Shown: piece after piece, positions 1-12,600 of the stretch
Position numbering within the stretch: the first letter of the stretch is position 1
How the letters are laid out: every line of letters starts with the position of its first letter
Source of the DNA: Astropecten irregularis
Lineage: Eukaryota; Echinodermata; Asteroidea; Paxillosida; Astropectinidae
DNA: 64,000 bases
Direction: 5' to 3'
NCBI GenBank assembly: GCA_963971285.1
Contig: OZ020245.1
Location: 16,382,983 to 16,446,982 of the forward strand
The notes under the pieces: model-generated
The model's input: the letters and a program-made list of their open reading frames with translations, nothing else
What the model was told of the DNA's origin: nothing
Databases searched by the model: none
Made by a program: the position numbers and the translations under genes

Positions 1-481
1 TCAGATTTTAAAAGAAATTACTATAAAACCATTCTTGTCCTTGAACGGACTCCAGTTGTTCAAAATCGTCCTCAACGTACTTAGTCTATGGGAGTGTATT
101 TAAGCACAGGGACAATAGAAAAGACAACGCATTGTCCTCGGACAGTATGTGAAATGCCAATGTGAGTACCTGCAGTGTTGTGCAAGTACAATTCAAAGCT
201 CCTAAACGAAAATGGTATTTGAAATCATTAGCATACAGGTCTTTCACCGTGCACAAAAACTGAATACCAATGACGTATCAATGAGACTAATGTAAATTTT
301 TCTACCTATCTGACTTGTACATGAACGACAATGGCACTTTGAAGAACATAAAGTATATTATACAACATTGACCTTTTAGCAATGTTACGAACTAAACAGC
401 AGCTTATAGGTTCGTCAAAAAAATCTATGTGTAAGATGCTGTGTTGACAAATAACAACAGTCATCCGTGGACTCCACCTAC
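1..481 (-). other. Partial intron 19 of TOGARAM1
   Basis: No sequence resembling the missing C-terminal TOG4 helices is present, so this is read as intron beyond the 482 donor. Nothing else is recognised. Confidence 0.6.
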
Positions 482-698
482 CGACATGTTTGATGATGCT
501 ATCCAAGATGTCCTCGCTGGTTTTGCATATCACGGCATTCTTTGAGGCCAGGTTACCGGACACGACCGGTACCACGCCGGTTACCACCGCAGCCAGGTAT
601 TCACCGAGTCTTGGTACCATACTCAGCATAGCCTGCAAGGCTGCTTGGTTCACTTTACTGTTGGAGTCTGTCAGTCTTGATGTGAAGTTGTCAAAGAT
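482..698 (-). CDS. TOGARAM1: TOGARAM1 exon 19: TOG4, last exon in window
   Basis: TTTTGCCCAG|ATCTT and CATGTCG|GTAGGT bound 217 bases, phase 0 in and 1 out. IFDNFTSRLTDSNSKVNQAA is nearly identical to the vertebrate TOG4 second repeat, and the exon runs to DSIIKHVG. The remaining TOG4 helices and the stop codon lie to the left of the window. Confidence 0.95.
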
Positions 699-3600
699 CT
701 GGGCAAAACAAAGCCAACAAATTGTTTAAACCAAAAAACAAAGAAAGAAACAAAATTGTTCTTTTGCTGTTGTTCACTGACCATGAATATCAAATGGAAT
801 TTTTAATGGTGGTTTGTTTTACTGAGCAAGACATTTTTGTGCTCAGCAACTTTTTGTGCTTAGCAGCTCCATGAAATTGGCCCCTGATTATTCTCTTTCC
901 AACCATAAAAAAAAATAAACTGAGGACGTACAGAAATATGATAGATATAAATTCAGCAACAACAGGTCACATCTTTTGCGTGTAACCGGTGTTGACAGAC
1001 GTTTCCTATGGTGAAAAAGGGGTGGACAATTTTGCCCTTTTGTCGACTGAAGTCGTCTTTAGTCATAATAGAAGGACGACACAAGGGCGACAAGAACACC
1101 AACCTTGATGATATTGGATGAGATAAGCTCCGCGTTGGTCTCAGACATCTCCTGCAATTGGTTGATCCCGTTCAGCCTCTCCGTCCAATCAGCAGCCGAG
1201 AGTGATTTGCATAAGTCCTTGACCGTCTCCTGATTGGCCTCGGTGCTTCGGGTGGCAACACGAGCCGTCCGCTTCATGGAGCCCGACAGAGCATGATCGC
1301 TGTGAACGAATCAAGGATGGAGAAAAAACAAATTTGAACGGGGAACAAAGAAGGAACAAATGGCTCAGTTCTAATTTCCTTCAAAGTGCGACTCAAATAG
1401 AGTTTGAATGATGCAACAATCGGTAGAAACTGTGTTTGGATTGTTTGATGCTCAATATTCTTTCAGATAATTATTCCCACAGACAATTTCAGACAATCCG
1501 TACTGCCCTTTCTTTCCCGCCTCTCTCTTAAGCGTCTTAGCGTGATGCATACTTTCCAGAGGGATCTATCTTCTCCCTCGATGCTGATCCAGAACTGTTC
1601 CGAGTGTTGGAGTGACTTCGTCGAACTCTTGCAGATGAGCTGTCTGACGGTAAATCACCAAGACCCTGTGGGACAGAAGAAAAGAAGAAAAGATCCAAAC
1701 CAATTATTGAACTGCTTAGTGCAGACTACAACATTTATGATCTGTAATGTGATATTGGGTCAATTTCACAAAGCCATACGATCGTAACTCGAATAACAAA
1801 GGATAACCCATTGTAGGGGGCCTATCCCACATAGGGCTGCAATGCATCAAAAGTTCTACGATTGATAGTAAGTAAATATGCATATTAGGCTTGCCCTTCA
1901 CCAACATGGATGAGCAATTTTGCATACTCAGTGCTTGTTGGGTGCACATGAAAAAATTATGCACTGGCTCAGTTGGGATTCGAACCCACGACCTCCTGCT
2001 TACTAGTAAAAATCGACCCATAATGACATTAGCCTCATGGAAACTGACTGGATTAATTTAAGTCATACAAAATGTGAACAGGTGACTGGAGCAGGTTTCG
2101 AACCAGCGACCCTTGGAATATCGTACCGGCGCTCTAACCAACTGAGCTATCCAGCCATATTTTGATGGTCTCCCAAATAGTCAATTATCATAGTTTGTTT
2201 GCCAGTCAGAAGCCATGAAACCACACACATACCGCTATCTCCCAAGGATCAATTAAGATGCAGGTAACATCAGCAAAGCTGCAACCTGAGTACCAGCATA
2301 TTGGGGATCACCCAAAGAGGGTGCGGCTCTTTTGAAAAATATGAAATCATTCAAAGAAACACAAGGGTCGCTAACTGCATGAATGATAGAGTAATTCTTC
2401 ATGATTTGTTTCCAATGCTACCTTTTGTCTCATGTTGTCAAGTACTTCACGGAGAGGTCTTAAATCTTTGGCTGGCACATATTTCTCAATCAGTTTATTG
2501 AACGACTCATGCTGCATCATTGATTGTAGCATCTTGCGTGCATAAAACCTGTGATGAAAAACAAGAGAAGACAAAATGCATACAGTTAGAAAAAGTCTGG
2601 AGCACAGGGTTGAGTAAGCATGGGATTTAAGTATGGGGTTAAGCATGGGGTTTCCTTTGGTGTGGGGTTCTCTTAAGCATGTGGTTGCCATTGGTATGAA
2701 GTTGTCTTGAGCATGGGGTTAATTTAAAGGTAATATCATACTTCGGTTTATGTCAAAGAAAAACAGATTCAGGGGCAAAAATATCAAGGAAGATATCTTA
2801 AGTCTTTTCTCTTGTATTTATTATCTTTAAATGATCAAAAATAATTTTGGTCATTGGTTTTACTCTTTTCTGGATAAATAGACCATTTCAGGCAAAACAA
2901 TTGTAACGGTATGTTTCTATCATCACCATCTTTATACCCTGTAAGTTATAGGTAAATCTGTGAGGATTTCTGTTTCGGTATGCTACCAAAGTATGATAGT
3001 ACTTTTAACATGTTTTCCCGGGTACATGGTTTCCTCGGGCTTAGATTGTCTTGAGCATGATGCTGTAGTAAGCATGGGGTGTCTTGAGCATTTGTCTGTC
3101 TTTATCGTGAGGCTGTCTCAGGTATGGGGAATATCATCTTGAACAAGGTGCTCTGGGATAGAGGGCGCTGTTTATAGCTGCTGCAGCACCTTCATTTTGC
3201 TCTGAAGTACATGCTGGAATGGCAACTTTGTTTTCAATGAGGGGTCTACTGTGCTGTCAGTCTTTTATCAAATTGATATCGTCTATAGATTGTATTTTTG
3301 ATGTTTTTAAATAATTTTGTCTTTTATCAGTTTATTCAATTTAAATCAATCGCTTTTTACTGATCTTTATACCCTCTGTTTATATTGCAATTTTGATGTT
3401 TTTAAATAATTGTAAACTTGGTGCTTTCAGTCTCTGGACTGCCGCCTTGTGTCTATTTTTAATGTTTTAACAAATAAACTGAAATTAATCAATCAAATCT
3501 CTTGAGTCTGAAGTTGGCTTTAAGTCAGGGTGCAAGGCTGTCTTCACCATGAGTTTGTCCAACAAAGCAAGAGGCACTTCACAGAGTATATTTCATCACG

Positions 3601-6600
3601 ACTTAGGCTGTGTAGGTTGGTCAAAATGAGTCAGGATTCTTCAGTGCCATACCTTGTTTCCTGATTACTGTCGGAGGCCAAGCGGGCTACAGTGGGCAGT
3701 ATCTTGTCCGTGATGTCCTTGACTCCACTCAGGAGACGGCCTGGTCCCATCCTGTCTACCAGCTTGCTCAGGTGCATGGCGGCGGTCTTACGTACTAGTT
3801 GGCTCTTGTGACTGTGGGGTAGCAAATTTCAATACAAGGTTGGAGTTAGAAGGGCCTGACACATTTTGATCCTAGCAGGATCTTTCTCAAGGCTTAAAGG
3901 GAGCATATAGGATTTGCAAGGCCTTTGAGACAGAAAATGGACTCAACAGTTCGTAAACAGTGCAAACAGTCACCGTGGGAAATCTTGGTTCATCAGATGC
4001 TGGGTTTTTCAAGCAAATCAAGATTAAGTGTCTTTTCCAAAGATTGTTCGTCCGAACTATTTTTGTAACAAAAATCGAGTCAGGTTTTCACTATTTTCTC
4101 GTGACTCAGATGTCCGATTGAGCTCAAATTTTCACAGGTTTATTATTTCATGTACATGTTTGATTAGACAAAGTATGAGTGCAGTCCTGTGACCTTTACC
4201 AATCATGTATTATACCTTTAATTTCAATACTAAGAAATTTGATTTTCATGCTTTGAAAAAAATTAAGAGTTCAATAAAAACTGAAATTGTTTGAAACAGA
4301 TGATAGCCACCTTCCGAAAACATTACTGGGGCCTAGCCTTTGTGCAAACATTTCGAAGAAAATCCTGTTCTAAGCATTCATTTGATTTCTGTGTTGTGAG
4401 GATGTTTGTATAAAGGATGCACAAGAAGGCAGTCAACAGGACAAAGAGGTTCACTCTGTCTTTCAAATCTCTCTCTCTCACCAACGACCCTCTACCGTTT
4501 CATGGCTGAGACTGACTAACCTGACTCCTGCACTGATGAGCGAGTTGAGTGCCCTCTGCGGACTGACGTTCTGGACCATGGATTCCAGCGCCTTGTCCAC
4601 ATCCTCACGGATGAAAGCGTTACTCTCACCAGCCTTCGGGATTAAGATCTTGCAGATCTGGTCCAAGTCCTGTAGCAAGAGATAAGATAAGATTAACAAT
4701 CAATCCATAATAAAGATAGCACATGGATGGGATTCAGGTTGGTGAAGCCTTTCACCACTGCAGACCGAGTTCGAAGTCCGGCTCGGTCCCAAGTGGATTG
4801 GGTTTTCAGTCCCTACCTGATTCTGTGGGTTTTACCCTGAATATTACTCTGGGGTTTTCCTCCCACCTCTAAAACTGTAATCTTCTTCTCATCATCTTTC
4901 CATAACAGGTTTCATCAGGCTTTCAAGCTACAGTGTATAGGGCGTTTTTGAGGAATCCTTGGTGTCAATACCGGAAATAAATAAACAATAATAATAATAA
5001 TAACATGGATTGTTTGTAAGGAATGGGACAGAGTGGTTTCAGGGTCAGGGTGGATGATGGAATGACGGGAGGTCACTGGTAGACAAGAGGTCCCTCCTCA
5101 CCTTATCCAGAGCCTGCTGGAGTCCTTGGAACATCTCCCCCATGCACATGATTGCCAGCTTAGATACCGACGACCGCAGGTTCTTGACTTCATTCAGCAC
5201 GGCCACCACCGTGGTGTGTAGCTGGCTGATAACCTCATCATGATGATACGTGCAGAGTCTACGAACCATATGCAAGCCATCCAACTTATACTCCCTGCAA
5301 ACAAAAACACACACCATCAATAGTGGTATAAACACCCTCTGTCAACCCCTGACAACAAGAAGACTGTACCTCATGTCAGTGTTATAGCTCGCCCATTTTG
5401 AGTGTAGGCTTAATTTACTTATTGTGGAGCGTACCAAGCAGAGCTCTCGCCTCTCACGGCCAGGGTCCAGGAGATAATACATGGTAGCTAAATGCAAGTC
5501 TGTATGTTCATGAGCATGTCAGCAATATTCTGTTATCGGGGATCTGGTAAATTCATCTTTCCAAAGTTGTCTCCAAGTCAAAATCTTACTGTTCTTTCAG
5601 TGAAAAAACACGACTTTTATTTTGTAACTTGTGCATTTTCTGTGATTTTCAAGATTTTTTGCGCCGATCAGAAACATGCTTTTTCATCTCGAGTGCCGGT
5701 CGGAAAGGCTGAGTGCCGGATGTCCCTGAGTGGTGCCGACCGGCGTAGCTACAACACTGCCTCATGTGCTACACAGACCAACCAGAATCAACTGGGAATC
5801 CTAAGAAATGTATCATCACAGAATCTATTTCATCAAACGTACCAGTCTTCGTTGCCAAGAAGCTTCAAGGCATCCTGCAGCGCCTTGTCTGGATTATTGA
5901 ATGGCTTCATCTCAGAGAGGTCACCATTGTTGGCTTCGTGCAGCGATGAGCTTGGAGGGCTGGACTGAGAGCCTCCTGACGTGCTTCTACCATAGGTAGA
6001 GTGCTTGGGTGACTGCGGCTCCGTAGGGCTGATCGAGAAATGTAAACAATAAATTAAAAGTACGAATGATTATTACATGGTGTTTCTGCAAACCGATCCA
6101 CATACCAATTGTCACCCTGCAAAGCCTCAAATCTTTCAATAAATTTATAATCGATTATTTGACATTTCCAAAGATTCCCTTACACACTAAGCTCGAGTGT
6201 GCACCAATGAGGGCTGATAGTTTCTGAGGAAAGCCCCGAACTAACTTAGTCTTGTTCTAGGAAGGGAATTAATTAACATACACTAGTTAGAATCCCGATA
6301 AACACAATATTTTTATGACCTAATTAGGAGAAATGAATCATACAATGTAGGAATACTTCCAGAGATTTTATAACTGATTTTTATCAGCAAAATCAACTCC
6401 TCCATAAACAGGGGTGTGAGAGCAAGTTTGAAAAAATAGCGGAAAAAATCGGAAACCCCGATCGCGATGACGACATCATTTTCTTTTCTTAACTTTTTCA
6501 TTGTTTTTTTTTTTGGGGGGGGTTGTAGCGTTGCACATGGAGGAATGTTATTCCTACACCCGCCTCCAGAACCCCCCGTAAAAAAAACAGGCCTACCGTA

Positions 6601-9600
6601 AAAATAATTTTCCGATCAGGTAAATCTTAGCTGAATTTCACTCGGTTGTTGTGTCCGATTTGGCCAAGTATAAACTCATTTTTCACATACTAAATCCCCA
6701 AAACATCATGAAAAACCTTCCCCAAAAGCGACGATCACGTTCGAGAAACGTATCCATCGTGCACGCTGCACACACGCTCCATGCGACATCGCACACACGG
6801 AAGCAGTGTTGATCGCCATCTTGATTCTTGAAGATTCTATAACTGGTATCCGCGGGCAGCGCGCGATACAGCCACGATTTTAGCTACTGTGGACCAGCGA
6901 AGTCAAGTCTCATTCACGTTCACGTGCAGCCAATCATAGCGCAGTGAGTGTCTGGTTGCCAGACGCTATTTTAATGTGGCTAAACCAAAGCATGGCGCTT
7001 TCATTCATACAACGCTTCCGCTGATTGGACAATGTAAAAAACATGTAGCGCAGACATAGCGTGTTACAATTTTTGTGATTGGATAGTGATCTCAATTCGC
7101 TTTACATTATGAACTGCATTTTACGATTGGGGCATGATTTTACACGTGCAACAACAGAACAGTACCGTAGTACCGTGTGCATATACTGCCGTGCGGCATT
7201 CAAGCCGTGTTTCTGCACGCGCACGTCACGTATTCTGCCCGTAAAGTTTGTTTGACTGTCATGTCGGCAGGAAGAAATAAAACAAATACAAAGAAAAAGT
7301 CGGCCCTGGCGCGAGGATGAAAAGCGGAAAATAGAATTCGGAACACTCATCAAAGAAGCGGAAAATAGAATGCGGCAAATTCATCAAAAAAGCGGAAAAT
7401 ATAATGCGGCAAATTCATCAAAAAAGCGGAAATCCGCTAAAACGCTGAGATTTCACACCCCTGCATAAACCATTATCAGTTTAGTACTATATTAATATAT
7501 TTAATTTTAAGTATCACTCTTACTAAATACAACATAAATTCCCACACTTACATTACATAACCTGACAGCTTTATGTTTGCTGCAAAAGATTTGTAATATC
7601 ATCCAAAAAGAAATTTCTTCTGATCAAGCTTTAGCTTATAAAATTCAACAACCAATCACTACTACACAGGGCCTGCCTTCCAGCAACTACTAAGTACAAC
7701 AACTGCAATCTACTTAGTTTAATATGCTGGTTACTATTAAAAAAACCAGGCCATGAAGGTTATTGGTTCATTCCTGCTTAGCATCAAAAGTGACCTAAGC
7801 ATCCACTCCTGCTCAGTGACACTCCGATGAGGAGACCACCCGGTTTTAACATAAAGATCGGAGACTTACGATTTTGATTTCTTCTTCTTGGCAGTGGCGT
7901 TGGCCATCGGGGGTTTGCCCACCACTTTGCTGGGGCTGTAAGAAGTTCCCGTCTCAGTATCCATCTCGGCGTCTTGGTCCTCGTCCAGAGGGCTTTCAGC
8001 AGGGTTGACTGGGTTGGAGCCTGATATTTGTAGCCCTGAGGAAGGATACATACAGACACAAATACAGTCAAGGGATTACAATTCCACCATCCATCATCAA
8101 AAGCCAGGACCTCTCTCAGCAACAAGGAATATTATCCCATTCACTTTGTACACGATTGGCCAATTCCGATCAATAGAGGGCGCTGTTTTTCAATGTGGTA
8201 ATTAAAATGCAAATATCTAATTAACTGGCAAATTTGGGATTGTGGATTTTGGTTTTTTATGATCCCTGAGGTCTCAACTATTAGTCTGTGATGTTTCCAC
8301 TTAGTTCCCAGAGGTGCGCCAAAAAACTTGCTTTCTGAGCACATTTTGAAGCCATGCCCTGTGGTCTACTACTAAGAGCACAACTGCCATAATACCAGAG
8401 GTTCTTGCTTCGATACCCCTTTTAAATGTTACCAGTAGACATTTCAGACTCTCTAATAGAAATGGCCTTCGCCACAGAGTACATGTAATCGCCGTTGCTC
8501 CTCTTTAAGCAAAATTTGAAGTCGAGATGCATTTATAATGCATAAGGCTAGCAGACCATGACAGTTTGAATATTAATTCCCTTTACTTTCTGAAAGGACA
8601 AAGCCCTTTTATTTAACATGAGATCAAAAGAATCGATTCTGCCATGCTTCTTTAATGGCGGCTTGAACATTGACCTGTGTGCATTCACTAATGATCTAAT
8701 CTTATGACAGACAAATTATAGATCTTCTCCTTTGTTTTAACTTTTTATTTCACAATTTAACAATTTCCAATACACAGTTTTAACATGAATCATTGATGTA
8801 ATGATTCAAACAAAAAGGATGGACAGCAAAATGGAGGCATAATATTATGAGCAGCAACATGAATGTGGGATGCACGAGGAAAAGGCCCATTAGGAACTAG
8901 AAAGTAGAAGATCACAAGGCACGCAGACAGACAACAGACAGGGAATAGACAGAGGGGTTGATACCTGTCACATCAGATGCCATGTTGTTGTTCTCCAACT
9001 CAAGGTGTCGCAGCTTGTCCCTCTGTCGCTTCTCTGCCCGTTGCCTGGCAATCTCCCGCTCCTCTTCCTTGGCCTTGCGGAAGGCCTCTTTCCTCTCCTC
9101 CTCCAAGGCTCGGTTCCTGGCCTCCCGCTTCTCCTCGGCCTCTTTCCGCTTCTTGGCCTTCTCCTCCAGGACCAGTCGCCGCTCCTGCCTCTCGGCTTCC
9201 AGGGCTCTCCGCTTGGCCTCGCGCTCTTCCTCGGCAGCCTTCCGCCTTGCTTCACGTTCGGCTTCCATGGCCTGACGGTGTTCGGCTTCCATGGCTCGAC
9301 GGCACTCCTCCCTCTCACGTTGGGCTTTCTCCCTCATGGCCTGTGCCTCCGCCTGCCGTTGCTCCATCTCCTTCTTCTGTTCCAGTTGTCTCTGGCTCAT
9401 CTTTTCTTGGAGAGCTCTGGACATGCTGTACGCATCCTATCCGCACCAATAAAAAATAATCTCAATGTTACTTTTGTCCACAAGAAATGCATAATGGCTG
9501 AAAATGGATGAAAATAACTCAATCAGAATAGCCTTGGTGAATGCGCAACTGATAGTGAGGAAATTAGGTGAGTTATCTATTTAACCTAGTTATCGCAATA

Positions 9601-12600
9601 TGTGACCACGTGAACAGGTCATCTGACAGAGCTATCTGGTTATATGACCAACTTGCCAGGTTAAACTGTTAAGTTGCCAGGGTATTTGACTAGGGCTGGA
9701 TTTCACAAAGCACTAAGATTAATCTTAAGATAAGTTGTCACAATATCGCCATAGTGATTTTTATTGTGACATCACACGTTGCTTAGCAATTAAGATGAAT
9801 TCACACCTAAGATCAATCTTAGTGCTTCGTGAAACTGCCTCCAGGTTTCCATGCAACAAGAACGAAGATAAACAAGTTTATGCTTGCTAATGAGTTTCAG
9901 GTCATGTTACCAAGTTATGTGACCAAGCAACATGGCAATGGACCAAGTACAATCCAGGTTTTGTGACTGAGTTAATGCCAAGTTATACCATAGAGTCATT
10001 GGGTCATGTGACTAAGGTTACGTGTCTGTGACCAAATTGTTTGACCAAGTTAATAAGGAAGTTGTACAAGGTCATGTGAATGAGTAACTAGGCTTTATGA
10101 CCGAGTTTCCGCATAACATGAATGAGTTTCCTGAATGATACGACGGAGTGGAAACCAAACAGACCTCTTCGTCAATGTCCTCCTGGCTGTCGCTCTCTGT
10201 CACGCTGGAATCCTTGGAGTTCTGTCGGCGGTTGTAACCTCTGATCCCATCGGAGGCTCGTCTGCCTTCCATGACCCCGCCCCTCTTCTGGTTTGACCCT
10301 GGAGAGCCATCGATACCAGTGACTTTCCCATTGAAGACATCTGTATAAAAGGATTGATACAGTTTGATGGTCAAAATGGCGTTCATGAATAAACTTTCGC
10401 TTATATTCAAAGTGTGTACCTTTTGATATGAATTTGGGTTTTTCTGCAGTACACAAAGGATTGCTTTCAAATCTGAATTCTAAAAAAAAAAAAAGGTTTT
10501 GTGTTCTTCTGTTTTCCCCACAAAATGTATCTGGGTTCTCAACCTCTCATGTCCATCAAAATCTTGCAAATTACTAGAGGACAGATTTTGGGTGGGTTTG
10601 GGAGTGTCATTCATCCCAAAACCTCTCTCACAAGTAAAACAAAATTGGGAGTTTGGGACACCCTTATAAAAATGAAAGAAAACAGCAGCCCAAGGATGGA
10701 AATGAGCCCAACAAAGTAATTTTGAAAATTTTCAGATCTGCGCTTGGGAAGACGTAAATAATTCCTGTGAAATAAAAGCAAAAACAACAACAACATCAAC
10801 GTAACAACAGCCACTAAACCCCCTTAGTAAGCAATCTACAATCCAGAAAAGCTGTAAAATATCTAAAACAAGCGACTATCAAAATTCTAAAAGACAAAAT
10901 TACACAAAAATAGTTCAAACAAAGAAGCCTTGTATATTTCTCTGTACAGTGCACGTACACTGGAGTCTTGGATTCCTAATGGGGAAAAAAACTCTCTTAA
11001 TGAAAACAAAATGTCTGAATCAGCTCCATATTACCCATTGTGGCCTTGGAGAAACCAATACTATTATTATCAGCCTTCTCCTATGGTACATGTATCCATT
11101 ACCACTACAACAACAAGCAATCAAGACGTATGGTTGCCATGGAAACTACAGACTAATTATTTACATGCATCAGCGGTCAGTTCTTCATTTTATTCAGTTT
11201 TGCCTCAAGGGCACGTGGAGTGGATACTTGAATTGAAAAAACAAAACCACAGAAATGTAAAACCCCTGAAATATTTAGATTCTGCGATGATCAGAGAGGG
11301 TGAAGGAGATAATAGAGGGAAAAACATACTTTTCCCCCAGCGAATGAAGATGGCCGAACATTCATCCTGGTGCATAGGATTTTAAATTCTTTATTTGGTC
11401 AGTTCATTACTACATGACAATTCAAGTTCAGACATTACAATACAATAAAAGAGTTCCAAATTGCAAAGCATGAAGCAGACTAACTACAGACCTAACAGGC
11501 CCTTTGGGAAGTGCTGTATTTGAGAAATAGAAGTCTGCAGAATGCACCATAAGTGGCATTCTTCTGATTTTTTACAACAGACACTGAATAGTGAATACCA
11601 ATTGCCCTTGGCAATGGGGTTAACAATTTATATTTGTTTGGTACACAAGAGTGGGATGTCTACAGTTTCTACCAATATTATTACATACAGAGAGTGATAA
11701 AATGTATTTTGTGTACAAAAGTGTACTGAGATGGACAGGACATTATTTGTATCTAGGATCCCAAAGATGTTACTTAAACTGTATTTTGTGCCACAATCAG
11801 ACAATGTGCACATGCACAAATAATGCCCTTGACTACAGAACATGCAAAGTGTCAGAATAAACACAGCTGTTTGTACATAGAAGTGCAGTGTACAACACAA
11901 ACAACTCAGTCCTTGCAAAATGGGATTCAGACAAGAATATTGTTTCAGGTAAAAAAAAAATTGATTTCTATGATACGAATGACGTCAATGGATACTTCAT
12001 CCTTGTGTATGGCATGATAGCTCACTTCCGTCTATCATAAATAACCACATTTGAATCATTATAACTGACTTCAATTCTATACACAGTGCCATTAGAATGC
12101 AGCAGGATAAGCCCCAATCAAACATCTTCCGTCATACATGCAGGATTGCCATGGCTCCGGCCGGGAAAAACAAAAACAAGGTTAGATAGAAACAGTGGCG
12201 TCACCAGACTTTTGAGTCTGGGGGGGCACAAGGGGGGCACTAGCAATTGTTGGGGGGGCAAACGTTTTATATACCATATTTTTTTTTCACCAACCCAAAT
12301 TTCAAATGGGGGGGCACGAGGGGGGGCACAAGGTTTTCCAGGGGGGGCACGTGCCCCCCCTGGCCCCCCCTTGGCGACGCCACTGGATAGAAACAGACGG
12401 CACAAGTTAAAGCTTTTTGAAGTTGGAAATCCTGTAAAGGGCATGAGTTGCGTGCGCGCTTCGTTATGTAGTGTGCTACATCGTCTCCATGACAAACTGC
12501 TGTATGATTACCCGCACTGGCCCGCACACACGTACATTTTTGTTTAATAATTGGCCTGTGCCCGACTTCAAAAGTAATGCATCTCCAGTGGGTTTCCCCC

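Noticed and set aside
8958-9511. Several overlapping long open frames opposite or out of frame with exon 10
   Set aside because: They mirror the repetitive GC-rich codons of the charged helix and have low-complexity products; the minus-strand frame is fixed by splice phases.
10930-11385. A 151-codon plus-strand open frame in intron 8
   Set aside because: No recognised similarity, Tyr/Thr-rich random-looking product and no supporting splice sites or conserved context.
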